A DNA stretch of 15,839 nucleotides from Chrysochromulina parva. Lineage: Eukaryota; Haptophyta; Prymnesiales; Chrysochromulinaceae. The stretch spans positions 1 to 15,839 of the forward strand of contig PJAB01001271.1 in assembly GCA_002887195.1 (NCBI GenBank), read 5' to 3'. Both the position numbers and the translations under genes were made by a program. The notes beneath the pieces were generated by a model. It did not search any database, had not been told where the DNA came from, and saw only the letters and a list, made by a program, of their open reading frames with translations. This document shows, one piece after another, positions 15,255 to 15,839 of this stretch. How positions within the stretch are numbered: the stretch's first letter is position 1; each line of letters starts with the position of its first letter.

Positions 15255-15839
15255 ATGGCCTTTCATCGGCATGCAGTGGCCAAGGTATCACGCCGTCTCG
15301 ACGCGCAAAAAGATGGCGACGAGTTGGGCGACGCGTTGCGACTCCTCAAACTAGGTCACACAAGTGTGCCTCTTCTCAGCCAGCCAGCACTCATCGTTGC
15401 AGCTGAGCCACTGCCCCAATCTCTTGGCAGAAGCCGCAGCCGCAAGCAGCAGCGTTGCATTCGCAGGCAGCAGCGTTGCTGCAACGCAGCTGCCTGCTGC
15501 TGCGGTTTCTGCTCAGAGTTTGGCGGCGTGGGCGGGGCGTTCGGTGTGCTCAAGGGTGTGCTCGCAGCAGATGCCACCGAGGAGGCCCCGGTGTTGATGC
15601 TTGGTGACATGCGCATCGCCTTCAGACCGCCCACGCCTCCGCCAGAGGAGGCCGCCGCTTCTCCCGCTTTGTATCTCGGCGACATGCGCATCGCCTTCAG
15701 ACCGCCCACGCCTCCGCCAGAGGAGGCCGCCGCTTCTCCCGCTTTGTATCTCGGCGACATGCGCATCGCCTTCAGACCGCCCACGCCTCCGCCGGAGGAG
15801 GCCGCCGCTTCTCCCGCTTTGTATCTCGGTGACATGCGC
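15255..15839 (+). CDS. Partial: 5' part of a protein with 25-residue tandem repeats, runs off the window
   Basis: An ATG in aatcATGGCC context opens 195 codons without a stop to the right edge. Residues 1-about 60 are a helical, moderately basic segment (MAFHRHAVAKVSRRLDAQ...). Residues 60-90 are Arg/Gln/Cys-rich (RQQRCCNAACCCGFCSE). Residues 90-115 are glycine/alanine-rich. From about residue 116 a 25-residue unit repeats: LGDMRIAFRPPTPPPEE, then AAASPALY; three full copies and the start of a fourth. The Cys-rich stretch could instead be an intron ending at ctgctcag (15516), which keeps the same frame after it. I do not recognise the family. The Pro-rich PPTPPPEE unit could be a repeated docking peptide. 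The opposite strand is also open here, but it lacks a plausible non-repeat part. Confidence 0.6.
   Translation, partial: MAFHRHAVAKVSRRLDAQKDGDELGDALRLLKLGHTSVPLLSQPALIVAAEPLPQSLGRSRSRKQQRCIRRQQRCCNAAACCCGFCSEFGGVGGAFGVLKGVLAADATEEAPVLMLGDMRIAFRPPTPPPEEAAASPALYLGDMRIAFRPPTPPPEEAAASPALYLGDMRIAFRPPTPPPEEAAASPALYLGDMR
15606..15839. repeat. 75-bp coding tandem repeat, at least 3 copies
   Basis: Units start at 15606, 15681, 15756 and 15831, the last cut by the window edge. The copies are almost identical; the differences seen (GGC/GGT and CCA/CCG in the plus frame) are silent in both strands' frames. The length is a multiple of three, so copy-number change keeps the reading frame. Confidence 0.96.

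Noticed and set aside
15356..15835. Minus-strand 159-residue frame with 25-residue repeats
   Set aside because: It is open because the 75-bp unit has no stop on either strand. Its non-repeat part is Gln/Arg/Cys/Ser-rich without order. The plus frame has an ATG, a natural beginning and continues off the edge. It is not fully excluded.
1..15839. CRISPR array, prokaryotic operons, tRNA or rRNA genes
   Set aside because: Tandem repeats here are adjacent without spacers, the genes have spliceosomal introns, and I found no tRNA cloverleaf or rRNA-like stretch by eye.
1..15839. TGTAA/AATAAA polyadenylation signals
   Set aside because: A few TGTAA-like words occur (for example near 6415), but not at consistent distances from stop codons, so none is listed.

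Overview
This window is nuclear DNA of a GC-rich, intron-containing eukaryote, most likely a unicellular alga. The evidence is spliceosomal introns of about 125-200 bp, one with a GC-AG boundary, strongly alanine-rich proteins, many micro- and minisatellites, and house-keeping eukaryotic genes (AP-2 mu, UBL5/Hub1, FKBP, calponin-homology protein). A haptophyte such as a coccolithophore fits best; a pelagophyte or dinoflagellate relative is not excluded. This placement is inference from style only.

Layout, left to right: a (CT)n tract acting as the pyrimidine tract of an intron, then the last exon of a plus-strand gene (112-318); a minus-strand two-exon gene for a very unusual 790-residue aquaporin-family protein (690-3189); a minus-strand three-exon clathrin adaptor AP-2 mu gene (3576-5229); a divergent promoter region; the plus-strand single-exon ubiquitin-like gene UBL5/Hub1 (5703-5924); a plus-strand two-exon FKBP-TPR-EF-hand immunophilin (6576-9303); a plus-strand single-pass membrane protein with a proline-rich ectodomain (9898-10929); a long spacer with short tandem repeats; a minus-strand gene with a tandem calponin-homology actin-binding domain and a long coiled coil (11916-14709); and the 5' part of a plus-strand repeat protein that runs off the right edge (15255-15839).

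The strongest novelty is the aquaporin gene. The protein contains eight evenly spaced NPA-type half-repeats (spacing 88-107 residues). Odd copies look like loop B with a preceding TM1 signature, and even copies look like loop E. This amounts to four complete aquaporin modules in one chain, a covalent pseudo-tetramer in a family whose normal unit is a homotetramer of separate chains. Several NPA motifs are altered and the loop-E selectivity-filter arginine is absent from all four modules.

Other notable items are a FKBP-TPR protein carrying a paired EF-hand, an intron made almost wholly of 44-bp tandem repeats that each copy the donor site, a non-canonical GC-AG intron fixed by exact protein homology, TTGAC repeat arrays before two neighbouring genes, and a 35-bp tandem array that carries the stop codon of the actin-binding protein. 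The genes do not form an operon-like system. AP-2 mu and the actin-binding protein are both cell-cortex/endocytosis functions, and UBL5 and the FKBP are spliceosome and chaperone/immunophilin functions, so the grouping appears incidental.
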